From: Ziziphus jujuba | Taxonomy: Eukaryota; Streptophyta; Magnoliopsida; Rosales; Rhamnaceae | NCBI RefSeq assembly: GCF_031755915.1 | Contig: NC_083388.1 | Span: 26,753,001-26,817,000, forward strand | Direction of reading: 5' to 3' | DNA: 64,000 nt | In this document: positions 39,971 through 52,300 of the stretch, piece after piece | Position numbering within the stretch: position 1 is the stretch's first letter | How the letters are laid out: each line of letters opens with the position of its first letter | Translations under genes and position numbers: made by a program | The notes under the pieces: generated by a model | What the model saw: only the letters and a program-made list of their open reading frames with translations | Database searches by the model: none | What the model was told of the DNA's origin: nothing

Positions 39971-41153
39971 AAAGCTAATTAATATAAAAGCTTATTTTTT
40001 TCCTTGCCGTCCCCTTTGGCCTTATGACTAACTTATTATCTGTTTTGTCATGTACACTCCAATGACACACAGTGCATGAATTAGAACCACACATTAACAA
40101 TGAAGACGTCCCTTTATGAATCTAGATGTGTCTGGCAGATATAAGGTTAAATTAAATATAATCTTTATTAATTTTTTTTTTTCATACATACAATACTAAA
40201 TTATCAATTTTTTGTCCTACCAAAAAAACAAAATTGTCAATTTCTTTAATATATATATAATATCCTGTCAAAGATGAAGCAGAAAAACGAAAATTCTTCC
40301 AAAATGTATAAAATTAATCAATAGAAATGAAAAGACAGCACTTTATCTGTGAATTCTAGTTGGGAAGCATCATCACCCTCCTCTTAATCACCTCTCAAAG
40401 ACTGGAAACAGAAACTCTGATCGTGACAAAAAAATTATAATTCATTTATTTTCCTAATCAATTGAACTGTAACAACCCCCCAACTAATATATATAAAATT
40501 ATATAATTATATAATTGACTTTTAACAGTAAAATCCATTAAAAAAGAATGCCTAAATAAAGTGTAGCAAAGATAGAAAGAACCACATGGACAGTCCAAAA
40601 TTGAAGTACAAATATGTGTTTGGACCGAAAGAAAAAAACACAGATAGACAGTTCAGATAGTCATTGATATCCATGGTGATCTTTTCTTTGAGAGACAGAG
40701 AGAGGTACAGAGTCTATAAGAAAAGCATACCATGTTCATAGACAAAGCCATCGAAACTAGAGCAACCAGGGCCTCCATTAAGCCACAGAACAACAGGATC
40801 AGTCGCTGGTTTTCTTTCTGATTCAACAAAGTAGTAGAAAAGATTCTTCCCTTGGTCCGCAGGCTTTTCTCCTCCTAGGGTGATGTATCTGACACACACA
40901 CATACACATATATATAGTATATAATTATATGTATATATATTAGCAATTTTGATGATTATATATAATCAATGGAAATTTTGATATATGAGTTTGAAGTAAT
41001 TGTTTACCCTGAGTAGTGCTTGGATGGAAAACTGCCTTTGAAGCCTGGAAGTGTTTTGACTAGAGAGGTTTTTGGTGCAGCTTCAGTGACAAACAGAGTG
41101 AGAAGCATGCAGAGTGATGTGAAGAAGAAGAAGAAGAAGAAGAATTTGGCCAT
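36999..41153 (-). CDS. SCPL: Serine carboxypeptidase-like protein, copy A
   Basis: Fourteen exons on the minus strand: 41008-41153, 40731-40888, 39643-39719, 39419-39541, 39071-39173, 38938-38975, 38734-38835, 38368-38448, 37999-38250, 37807-37872, 37589-37710, 37322-37438, 37172-37217 and 36999-37082. They join to 504 residues, all with GT-AG introns. It is a secreted S10 peptidase of the SCPL20-like plant group. A signal peptide contains eight Phe encoded by (TTC)8. The oxyanion region is [14 protein letters not shown], the nucleophile Ser187 lies in GESFAG, Asp427 in [10 protein letters not shown], and His481 in GSGHTVPEY. All are intact, so it should be active on peptides or, as some SCPLs, act as an acyltransferase. 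It is one half of a tandem pair with copy B. Confidence 0.95.
40198..40243. repeat. Poly(A) micro-insertion between 13-bp direct repeats
   Basis: AAATTATCAATTT (40198-40210) and AAATTGTCAATTT (40231-40243) match at 12 of 13 positions around TTTGTCCTACC and an A-run. It lies in intron 2 of SCPL copy A. Confidence 0.55.
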
Positions 41154-41342
41154 GGTTATAACCTTATATAGAAAAAGATTAAAAGAAAAGTAGTCCTATA
41201 AAGTTTATTTCCTTACTAAATAGATATTGATGAAGTAAAATTCAATGCTTGTGCATATGGGATTTTTTAGAGAGAGAAAGATAGAGAGAGATCAGAGAGG
41301 GTGATAAAATCAATGAGATGGAGAATCTGATCAGAAAACCGG

Positions 41343-41350
41343 TTTATATA
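41343..41350 (-). promoter_or_regulatory. TATA box of SCPL copy A
   Basis: On the minus strand TATATAAA lies 190 bp upstream of the ATG at 41153, with a GAGA-rich leader between. Confidence 0.6.
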
Positions 41351-41870
41351 GACAGAAAAAGTGAGAAATGAAAGAGAGCCCAAAAAAAATAAATAAATAA
41401 AAATTACAATTTTTAGGTCAAAGGAGGAAAACAGTTGGCATGAAAAGTTATAGAAAACCAATTTAAAAGGAGAAAAGGAAAAATAAATAAAGATTCAGAA
41501 GAAATTAAAGAAAGACAATTAGGAGGACCAGGCTTGGTTAACGCTTTATACAAACATCACCAATGATAAGTCTATGCACTGTGATAGAGGAAGATTTTTG
41601 AGGGTATGGGTATAGAGAATTTTTAATTTTTCCACACTTTTCATTGCTATTTGGGTGAAATATACTTTTTTTGATTTGGCTTTGGTTTCTTCCTGGAGTT
41701 AGAACCAAGAGACAAAAGGGAACTTTAACAGGAAATAGTGAAAATAATACAATTTCAATGAGTAGGAAATGATGAGGGCGTGACCTCCAATGTATAATAT
41801 TTTGATGGTTGGGGCCCAAACTTATAATTTTACTGTTTCACATCAAAAAGAAAATATCTTTTTTTTTTAA

Positions 41871-41871
<1 letters not shown>

Positions 41872-41904
<33 letters not shown>
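41872..41904. repeat. (TA)n microsatellite
   Basis: A nearly pure TA run of about 33 bp. Confidence 0.9.
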
Positions 41905-41908
<4 letters not shown>

Positions 41909-42582
41909 AACTTATCTATTGAAGTTAGTTAGTGGAGGGAGTTGGGGCAGTAGCAGAACTCTATTTTGGACTTATACCTTAGTTTGCATGCATTATCTTG
42001 AGTAAAACAGAAGAAAAGGGTCATATTTTTTTATGTCACGGATCAATATATATTATGTATACACATACATATATGATATATACATATATCTCATAGACAC
42101 CATATGCACTCTTTTATTTCAATTAGATTAAAGGATCATGATAACCAATGCTCCAAATAGGTAAAATTTTGAGTTATGAATATATCTTTAAATCGGCTAT
42201 GTATGTCTCTCATAATATCAAGATATTGAAACATGTAATTCTTATAAAATTCAAAAAAAGATTAAGATGATGTAGTTTTTCAGATTCTCAATAAATTAGA
42301 GCTTCATTTTGAGGAGTTTAAATTTTTGTCTGATGATGGGTGTTGCCGTCTAAATGATCACCTCTTTTTCATTGTCCAGTGGAGTGGACCACTTGTACAA
42401 ATTTTTCCTCAAAAAAACAAAATAACGGAACAATTCCTTTTAAAATAAAGACAAATATAAAATTGCAACCTAAAAAGCTACTTTCTTCTGCAACTTTGCT
42501 CATACATTTCCCTTTCTTATATATCTATATACATCTATATGTTCCATATATTATTATATATTGCAAGAAAGTGACCCCCTGT

Positions 42583-42613
<31 letters not shown>

Positions 42614-42860
42614 ATAAAAGAGACACCTTTTAAATTATTAATGAAATTAATGACATATATAAATGGTATATGATTAGAAGAAATGAGATTGCGGCAAGGT
42701 GAAGTTAATTCATGAAAAATGGGGTAAGAAGGAAAAGGAATTTTTGTTTTTTAGAGGTAATGGTTTTATTGGGATTTTGATCTTTCAAGAGGAAATCATA
42801 TATTAAACTGATTGATAGTTGTTTTTCATGCATTTACCCATATTATATTAACTAGCGTTG

Positions 42861-42916
42861 TTTTTGATTTATTCACCCAAAAAAAAAATCAAAAAAAAAA
42901 AACTTCATTTTTGATT
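42861..42916. repeat. Poly(A) insertion between 9-bp direct repeats
   Basis: TTTTTGATT at 42861-42869 and 42908-42916 flank TATTCACCC, A10, TC and A12. The ACCC junction next to the A-run is like that of other members in this window. Confidence 0.55.
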
Positions 42917-43246
42917 GTCACAACATTATTCAAACCAACATCGAAAATTTTAAATTTTCTCATGTTGAATGTCACTTAGAAATAAAACAACCTAAGTTCT
43001 TTTTTTTTTCAATTATTATTAATTATTTTTTTTTACAGAAGGGTGTATAATAGTCTTCATATAGGACCCATTATAACTTTAGACTTTGACAAAAATGTTA
43101 AGAACTTTCCTTTTTAAAAAATATTTTATATTAATCAAGTTCTTAATTATTTCCCTTCTAATCATATTATTAGAGATCCAATTTTTCTTCTCCTCATTTG
43201 GGCAGTCTAAGAAACTGAATCCCCATAACATATATGTGACTTAAAA

Positions 43247-45701
43247 TCATATAGAAATTCCTTGTAACCAACGGCTATAAAATTCCAATGCTTCTTTGGG
43301 CTTGTACTCAGCAACAGTATGCCCAGCTCCCTGCAAGTAAATCTTAGAAATATTCAATTAGTGGAGCAAATTAAAGTGGGTTTGGTTGGTATTGTATACT
43401 GACCTTGATGGTGAGAAATGTGAGGTTATTTTCGTATTCTTGTAGAAAACTGGAATTGAAAAAAAAAAAAAAAAAGGGTTTATTAAGTAGACTGCAACTT
43501 GAAAAAATCATGATATTAGTGTATAAAAGGAATAAAATAACATCACAAAACATTGAAAAAATCATGTAGTTTTAATTATTACCCTGCAACTTGGCCATTG
43601 ACCATCCAAGGCCTCCACTGATCCAATATTTTAAATCCAAGTGATCTTGTCCAAGCTTCACTCCCAGTGAATGGCACACACATATCATGATCTCCACTGG
43701 GCAAGCAAGACAAGCTTTTTATCAACGTCAAATCCATAGCTAGTGGATGATATATTCTGAATCTTAGATATTATACATTATACATATACATATACGTAGG
43801 TGTAACATAGTTATTTACCTAAAGATAAGTGCTCGATATCCTTGGGAGATCAAATATATGTGGTAAGGGATCATACTTCCAGAATCATGATGGTAGTGTA
43901 CTTTATACTCTGAGGTGCATAACTCCCACTGACCTACCTCACTCTCCTGTACTTATATGAAGGCACGTATTAGCTAGGATAAAAAATATCAGTTTATAAA
44001 CTATAGTCTTAATAATTCATAAACATTAAAATATAATAAAATCAGTATACTATATATAACATTTACATTCCATATATATATATATATATATATAGTATTA
44101 TACCACTCCTGAAGCATGGATTGCTTTCCTGACATTTTCATCGTTTAGCCATAACATTGCAACTCTGTCATCCTGCATACATAATATTGAGAGGCAATAA
44201 ACTATAGTCTATACATATGTATATATATATATATACACATATAATTATTAGTCTGTTTAGTCCAATTCAAAGTTGAATATTATTTCTGCTTCACTTACAA
44301 AGCATGGAACAAAGACATTGTTCTTGCTCATTATGTGGGACCATGATGGAACTTGTCCATCTCTTACTGGTGCGCGGTAAGGCCAAGCGCGGCCAAACAT
44401 TCTTTTTCTCACAGGGAGTGGTCTCTCTGTCTTCCCTAATTGCCTGAAGCTAATTGGTAAACCAGTAGTGCCACTTCCATTTCCAATATTCTTTTCCTTT
44501 GTTGGAATGTGATAGCAGGGCTCAAGAATGTCATAGACGTTGAGTCCAGAAAGAAACTTCAGATATTATATAAAAAGCACAGAAAAAATTAACTAATTAA
44601 AACTTTGGTAAAATCAATAAGAGAATTGGAATTTAATCTCACAGAGAAATTAAGGAAATAAGAGGGCTTGCTTTAAAAACTTGACCAAGCATATTACTGC
44701 ATCTTTGACTAAGGTCTCCATGGTATTTTTCTCCACAAGCACTTTGAACTTCCTGCATATATTTGTATAATATGCAAGAGTTTATTTTAATCCAGTCATT
44801 GTTAATTTTTTGGTGAAAAACAAACAGAAAGAGCACTATTAGTCAGCCAAACTTTAACCTCAAACATCTGATCTGATATTAGTCCCATTCCATGTACAAA
44901 TGGGATATAAGCATTCTCATCAAATATTGGGTCTGTCACTGCATTTCCCACCATGTAGCCCTGCTTGATCCAAAATATGCTTCTGTTTGAACGTAATCAT
45001 AGTTTTGAATTCGAATATATTAAATTCCTAGTGTTTTTTAATACCTTGAGATTGATTAAAGGCTTTGTACCATTTTTAATTCCTGTAAGAAGTTTGAAAA
45101 TTGATCAAGTTAGGGACCCTCAACTTTAAAAATTAACAAATACAGCTCAGTTTGAGTAAATTTATATCAATTGGATTCTTAAAAAACGCATGCCTTTCAC
45201 AATCTGGGAGGCAAGTGTAGGCACATAGACTCCAGCATATGATTCTCCAGCAAGATAAAACGGATTTGATATGAACTCAGTGTACTTTTCAAGCCACTTT
45301 ATTTCCAGAACAGTCAAAATGAATAATTTTAGTACAAAAACTAAGAATCTTTAAGGCAAAAATTTCTAAAAGAAATGTATATGTGTTCAAATAAATTATT
45401 ACCTTGAGGAGAAAATTATGTGTATCAGAAGCTGTTTTGATGTCCCCGGTTTTATATGTGGTTGTGTTCTTGAAGAAAGACAAGCCAACACCAGCAGGAG
45501 AATCCAAATATATAATATTTGAAACCTGAAAATTACAGGCAATAAGAGATTTATATATGTAAAAATGCTACCTGAAAACACATAATCGGAACAAAAAAAA
45601 AGAAGGAAAATTTGGATAATGAAATGCACAAGTGGGAATCTAATGGCTGTATGTCATTTTACTTGAAAAAACAATGATACTTGATGAAATTATATGGATA
45701 A

Positions 45702-45745
<44 letters not shown>

Positions 45746-46221
45746 AAAATAAATTAATTAATTAAAAAAAAAAAAAGGATTTTTGAACCTTGGACCAGCT
45801 ATGCTGGTTGAGATGCAATGTGGGGAGGGTACCAGCTGGCTTTCCGGCTCTAAAATTGAATGGTCCTGTATGGGTAAAATATGGATGAATAGGATTTTAG
45901 TTTTGATCTTTAGGAAAATCCCAGAAACTAAATAAAAAATTTATACATACATATATATATATGTATTTATGTATGTATGTATCTATGTATGTCTTACCAT
46001 GTTCATAGACGAGCCCATCCATACTAGAGCATCCAGGTCCCCCGTTGAGCCATAAAACCAGAGGATCTTTGGATGGTTCTCTTTCTGACTCAACAAAGTA
46101 GTAGAACAGACTTTTTGGAGGATGATTATCTAAACTCACATACCTACATACATTATCCCACACATTGAAGCATCCATGATGTGTGTATATACATATATAT
46201 TCACCAAAAAATAAAAAATGA

Positions 46222-46266
<45 letters not shown>

Positions 46267-46439
46267 TACTAACATTATATATATGATGACTATGAGACTT
46301 ACCCTGAGTAATGTTTGGATGGAAATGTTTCATTGAAACCAGGAAGATAGGTAATGAGAGCATCTTCGGGAACTGCTTTAGTCAGTACAAAACCCAGAAA
46401 CATACAAATTGATGCACGGCAGAAGAAGAATTTATCCAT
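43247..46439 (-). CDS. SCPL: Serine carboxypeptidase-like protein, copy B
   Basis: Fourteen exons on the minus strand: 46303-46439, 45998-46143, 45789-45865, 45403-45525, 45194-45296, 45045-45082, 44859-44960, 44672-44752, 44299-44556, 44104-44172, 43819-43946, 43583-43696, 43404-43449 and 43247-43330. They join to 501 residues, and exon phases and most lengths equal those of copy A. A signal peptide begins [20 protein letters not shown]. The catalytic set is intact: [10 protein letters not shown], Ser180 in GESYAG, Asp425 in [10 protein letters not shown], His478 in GAGHTVAEY. Pro after HTV is replaced by Ala compared with copy A. Introns 5 and 8 appear to use GC donors (45193 and 44671). 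A local duplication with copy A is clear; identity is only moderate, so it is not recent. Confidence 0.93.
45705..45742. repeat. (GA)n microsatellite in intron 3 of SCPL copy B
   Basis: A nearly pure GA run of about 38 bp. Confidence 0.9.
46176..46266. repeat. (TG)n(TA)n tract beside a poly(A) micro-insertion
   Basis: ATGATGTGTGT occurs at 46176-46186 and 46218-46228 around TATTCACC and an A-run. The second copy continues as a (TG)n then (TA)n microsatellite to 46266. It lies in intron 1 of SCPL copy B. Confidence 0.5.
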
Positions 46440-46498
46440 GGTGGATATGGATATATGCTAATGTAGATATTTACGCAAGTTCTCAGTTGTTTTTTAAG

Positions 46499-46506
46499 TA
46501 TTTATA
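46499..46506 (-). promoter_or_regulatory. TATA box of SCPL copy B
   Basis: TATAAATA on the minus strand lies 60 bp upstream of the ATG at 46439. Confidence 0.6.
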
Positions 46507-46584
46507 ACATTAGAGAAAGAGAAGGAGGACATGCAGTTATAATTATAAACAACTGTAAATAGAAGCAGAAGAAGAAGAGGACCC

Positions 46585-46606
46585 GGGGGGGGGGGGGGGG
46601 GGGGGG
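46585..46606. repeat. G22 homopolymer tract
   Basis: Twenty-two G preceded by ACCC, about 150 bp upstream of SCPL copy B. Confidence 0.9.
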
Positions 46607-47501
46607 TGTTAAAAGCAAATGGAGAAAGAAAAAAGATGAAAAAGTTGGCAGAAGAGACAAAAAGAAAAAAGAAAAAAAAAAAAAAAAAAGGAAAATGAAA
46701 TCCTACTTGGCTACTTTATACCAAAAAACCACAGGGAGAAGCAATTTTGTTCTGCAGGCATTATTGATTATTCCTGTTATAGCACACAGATTTTGCGGTA
46801 GTGTTAAAAAGTGGGGAATCTTGAGCTTTTAAAACCTCGTTTTCTCCTCCATAACTTCACATATTTATATCAACCACCTTAAAATTCCAATTAAGGAATC
46901 AATTGCAATGAAAAGAGCTTGAAATTCTAGGTCCTTAAATCAGAAAATGACAAACTCTCTAAATACTTTTTCCTACATGGGATGCTAAGAAATGACTCAA
47001 ATATTTTCACTTTTTGTGCACCAAAATAACAAAGCTGTGCTGATGCCTATTAGCTAACACACAATTCCATTGATTCCCAGAAATTGCTATCTCAAAAACA
47101 GCTAAGCTATGTAACACAAAAGGAATTTTATTAGCTAGACTAGCCAGAAAAAAGAAAAAGAAGAATTCTATTAGCCAGTCAGCTTCTAACATATATCAAT
47201 GTTATTATAGGAAGCATCTTGGTATTAGGTGTCTGAGTAAGCACGTGGTGAGACAGCCAGGTCAGGTGTCAAATTATATTCTGTGTGAAGATTCATTAAT
47301 GTTTGAATTTTGTTGTATGTGTTCAATGTACGGTTTTGTAGTGCACAGGTGTTGTACACAAGGATACTCATTACCCAACCTTATCCAAAAACAAGAAGAA
47401 AAAAATCCACAAAAAGAAAAAAGAAGGGCGGGGAAAAAATGAAAGGCTGAAAATTTTTCTATGTATTCTTGCGTGAGCGTTAGCAACAGTATGGGGGAGA
47501 G

Positions 47502-48865
47502 ATGAGTGCCTCTGCTTCTTCCTCTGCTCTCATCGCTGCAGCTTCTACCGCCGGTCACCATTGGAAAAGCCGCCAGAATAAATCCATTTTCACCTCCAAG
47601 CATTTCACCGTGCCGTCCCATTACCACCAACCTTTTGTACTTCGAGGTTTGTTTTACTTCTTATCTTTTATACTGTTTTTACTTTGTCCCTTTCGTTTGG
47701 TTGCTGAGAAAAACATATATAGCATAATGGCAAAAGAAAAAGTTCACATATACTTAATGGTGAAGACTCTGTTTTGATTATATATATGCAGTTAGAAATG
47801 ATTCTAGTAGGACTGAATTGTCAGAGCGTGCCACGGAAAGATCAGAGGCTGATAGGATAGTAGATGGAATGGAGTTCGGAGAGCTGTGCAATGAGTTTGA
47901 ATGTAAAAGTAGTCCTTTGGTTGAATCAACAGCGAGACAACTTGTTCGTGATATCTTAGAGCTTAGGGAGGGCAACCGTGCACTTGGAACTTTTGCTGTT
48001 TCTGTTAAATACAAGGTAATTTAATGTAATTATTTTTATGATAAGCTTTATTATTATTATTATTGTTATTATTTTCTGATCATTGATATTTCTGACTAGT
48101 TTCATGGTTTAATTTTGCAGGATCCTGTTAGAAGCTTTACTGGTCGTGAAAAATACAAGAGGCCATTATGGGCTACCAATGCACTAGATAACCCTTCTGC
48201 GGTGAGAAATGCTACATTTTCAAGAATGTTTTTTCCACAGTAGAAAATTGATTTTTTTTTTTGAAGTTTGAAGGATTTTCGTTCATTGTCATTGTTGTTT
48301 AACAGACAGTTCAGGAAATGGTGATGTTGTCGACCAGTGTCCTAAGAATCAAATGGACGATCAGAGGAAAACCGAAATCTTTCATAGCCGGCATAAGTGG
48401 AGATTTGATCATAAAGATCAACTCCCAGTTTACTCTAAACCAGATTAGCGGCCAGGTGATTGAACATGAGGAGTTCTGGGATTTATCATCGTCTACAGTC
48501 TTTGCTCAGGCATTTTTCTGGACATCTCGCCGTCTCTTTGCCACAATAGAGAGCGGGAAGGACCTGTCTGATCTTGTTAAAGGCTTGTCAAGCCGTTTGT
48601 CAAAGGAGAAAGAAAATCCAGGAATTTATCCAGATCCATCTGGTGATCCAACAAAGGTGAGCTCCTTTGCCAGAGAGATTGATTGTCTTTCTGAGAGTAA
48701 GAGCAAAGTTTAATCTTTTTATCAGCTTTGAATAATGGGTTTTTGATTTGAATTTTATTGCAGTTCTTTCAGAGGGATGACTCCTTTCAAAGAGATGCAT
48801 ATCAAATAGCACTATTTCTGGCAGTAATCTATTTTGTTGTACAGTTTTTGAGGACTACCCTATAA
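47502..48865 (+). CDS. DUF2358-type plastid protein
   Basis: Five exons: 47502-47646, 47792-48015, 48121-48201, 48306-48656 and 48764-48865. They join in phase to 300 residues. The N-terminus (MSASASSSALIAAASTAGHH) is Ser/Ala-rich and lacks acids, as expected for a chloroplast transit peptide. Residues about 95-215 carry the DUF2358 pattern (KYKDPVRSFTGREKYKRPLW, LRIKWTIRGKP, GQVIEHEEFWDL), an NTF2-like fold of unknown role in plants and cyanobacteria. The last 25 residues (YQIALFLAVIYFVVQFLRTT) form a C-terminal membrane anchor. It converges on the aspartic protease gene, whose 3' end lies 466 bp away. The function is unknown. Confidence 0.82.
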
Positions 48866-49330
48866 AGCCTTTGATCCACAGTCAAAATTGTAACTATCCA
48901 TGGTATATATTCTCAATGCATTACCCATCTTTAATCCATAGAACATCAAACCCCAGTTGTACTTGTATTTTATTCAGATTATACTAATAATATCACAATT
49001 TTCATTAAAATAAGTCTTCTCTGATCTTTGCACCAGGAAGTTTCTAGCTCACAAATCAAACTTAATAAAGAATATACAATAAAAGAACTTTGAAACGGGC
49101 AACCAAAAAGCCAATACAGAAGAAGTTAGCCTCTGTAAATTCAATTTCCTGTAATGTCATACATGTTTGGCATGCTTAACAACAACAACAACCAAGTATT
49201 ATCCCAGTGGAATAATTTTGTTCCGTGGGATGAAGAGATTAAATTAAAAAGAAAGAAAAAAGCTCCTGAACGGTATATGTATAAGTTCCTAAATCAAATC
49301 AAGCACATAACCGAGTTGAATCAATTAATG
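48866..49330. other. Convergent 3' region
   Basis: This short spacer is shared by the 3' UTRs of the DUF2358 gene (+) and the aspartic protease gene (-). No other feature is seen. Confidence 0.7.
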
Positions 49331-52300
49331 TTACAACAAAATTAATGGGTTTTGTACAAAGTTGTGCAGAACAGCACCCAGTAATAACAAAATTGTTAAT
49401 ACTCTTGCTGTTCCCAGACTATCACCTGAAGAAAGATTGTGGTGACCAACAGTGTACACTGATCCCGATTCATCCTTCAGTTTAATGGTTGAGGAACCTA
49501 AATCACAGCACCAATAATTGCACCCGTTATATGTATAATTCATGACAGAAAACCATTATGCATATAATTCATGAAGAAAAACAATGGTTTTCTTTTCTAT
49601 TCTTTTCTTATTTTGTTTTTGTTCTTTTTTTTTTATAACTTAAGCAACTTGGGGAAAAAACTCGTTAAGAGTGATAATAGAAATGGAGAATAGTTTTGAG
49701 CGTATTCATGAACCCAGTAATCTAAAAGTGAAATCAAAGATACTTACAGTTGTACTCTCTCCATCCAATGACCTGATTTTCAGCATCATATACCACTAGC
49801 TTATTTGCAAGCACCATATCTGCAATTGGAAACAATTAAAAGTCAATAAATAACATACAGACCCACACCAACAATATTTCATCTACTCCATTCTTTTGAT
49901 AAAAATTATCCCCAATCAATCTATATATCAAGTTCCAGAAAGTTCTACGTCAAAATGCCTCCAATTTTATAACACATGGTAGAGAGACAGATGTCAGACG
50001 TAGATAGAGACAGAAATCACAAATCATCTAAATGCTTTTGAACAGATTATCTCATGAGTAATATGCAGAGTCTTTTTGACAAGCTTAGATATTTTTGTTT
50101 ATCTTCAAAATGCTTTTAGACAAGCCATGTGCTATCCATAGAAGGATAGAAATTTTGGAAGTAAAGAACTAATGCAAACAGCATACAATATACGGTTTAA
50201 ACACAAACACAATGGTTGAGTCTTTAAGACTGATATGAAATTTGATCTAAATCTATGACCATGAGTAATTGTTGAAGTACTACATTAAGCTAGAAATCAC
50301 CAATCAAAAATTTACTTTAAAATGTAAGTCAAGGCAAGGCATTACCTCCCAAAAGAGTCACTTCTTTTCCATCCTTGGATTTCACTCCACTGTTTTGCCA
50401 ACCAATACACCACACACGGTCCTAAAGAGACATCATGCAAAATATTTATCAGCCAAGTCAATTTAAGAACAGTAAGCACGTAAAAGCCACCTTAAGTAGG
50501 GAGGGGGGGGGGGGGGGGGACCACAAAATGAAGCATGCATGTTTAAATAACAATTAACCACTTACACGAATCTGGAACAGGTAATCATGAGGATAAACTG
50601 TCAGAATAAGTGATTTATCAAAATGTAATGTGATAACTGGAAACCCATCATCAACCCTGAAAGAATGAAGCAACAAACAGGTCAGAACGGTTCACAAGCC
50701 TTACTGTATTACATGACTTAATAAGTAAAAAAGGCAAATAATAAAGACTAACAAAATTTCATAAATAATAGACAATACAATGGAAAAGTTGCAGTTAGCG
50801 CCTCACTTATCATTATACTCGAAACAAGTAAATTCATCATCAACTGTATGTAATTTCAATCCGGGCTGCTGTGCCAAAACCTAATTTATTCGAAACAGCA
50901 AAATAAAAAACTAAAATTATACATAGTAAAAACTTCAAATGATTGGAAGTTAAAGGACATCATGTACCTTAGTCACCAGTGGGTCATAAACAGTATCTGG
51001 AAGATAAGCCAAGGTTGTCCCACTGTCAATTATCGTTCCTGACCGATCTCCAGTATCAAATATATCTGTGGGAAGTTCTAGAACATCACCACCCACCTCA
51101 ATTGCCTTCATATAAACATTGTAATGTGCCCTAAGATGGTAAATAAAAGTATAATTACAACAGCATTCATAAGCCAAGACCTAAAGAAGGAGTACTTCCT
51201 CAACTAAGAAAGAACTTCGACAAACAAAGATCATACAACTCTATTTATAATTTTAAAAGCTAATTAGTCATCACATTTACTTTATATTAGGTGCAAGTAT
51301 GCCCCAAAAAAAAAAGAGAAAAAAGAAAAAACAACGCAAGAGGTACAGCTAAAGGTTTATGCAAATGAATTTTAAACTTTTCTTCTTATTGTTTCTTCTT
51401 CTTCTTTTCTAAAAACTCTCATCTTATTCACTGATGATTTTGCAATCTTACAGTGGCATAACTCAATCAGATCAAACTTCTACCTTATTCAGGTTGAAAA
51501 AAGAAAACCTATTAAAGCATCACCATCCAATCAAATGGCAATAATCTCTACTACCATTTACCTCTAACTAATAGCACACTTCATAGTGTATCATATTTCA
51601 AACAAAATAAGAATTTTGTGATAATCTCACTTACTGATTTGGTACCATCGGAGTAGTATTCACTTGTGGTTGCACCACTTCCCCAATGGCAAAGATTCCA
51701 CCTCCATTTACATTATCCAAGCAGTGGGCAAATGTTTTTTTGACCTTTCCAGCCACAGCAAGCTGTGATATCATTGACGAATTTGCTTGTCCAAAGCCAA
51801 TTAGACCATCGAGTGCTTCAGAAGTTTTACCAAGGTCTCCAGATTGCTTGGATCCGCACCTAATCAACAAAAGGCAGTTAATTAATGTACCCATGCTCAC
51901 ACACACAATATATAAACTGTAGAGCAACAATAAATTAAGTCAAAGTGAGTCAACTTTGGAAAATCTGAATCTACCAAGACTTGGGCGACTAGAGCTTGAC
52001 AGCGTAGACACATGTAGAATAAAGTGTCACATAAAAAGAAAATGTAACTCACCCAAATATTACACTTCCATTTTCTGATTGTGTTTGCTGATTACCAATC
52101 AGTCTATCAAAGTGTATAGTATCCTTCACAAAGTAACCAGTAGTCGTGCTACCATCTCCATAAACCACATTATATTGGCAAAGCAATTCGGGCCTGCAAC
52201 CAGGAAGTGGACCATCGTATGTCGATGTGCAAAATTCTTGATCACAAGTAATTAACTTTGAAGTGGATGAGCTTTTTGGATCATATAGTGTAAGATCAAT

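Larger units (their letters stand above)
41154..43246. other. Spacer between the two SCPL genes
   Basis: It contains the copy A promoter on its left. (TA)n tracts are at 41872-41904 and 42582-42611. An A-run insertion lies between TTTTTGATT repeats at 42861. The right end is the 3' UTR of copy B. No gene is seen. Confidence 0.6.
46440..47501. other. Spacer between SCPL copy B and the DUF2358 gene
   Basis: This is a divergent intergenic region that should hold both promoters. It contains a CCCG22 tract (46582-46606), an A-rich run at about 46663-46689, and no gene. The leader of the DUF2358 gene is at about 47440-47501. Confidence 0.55.
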
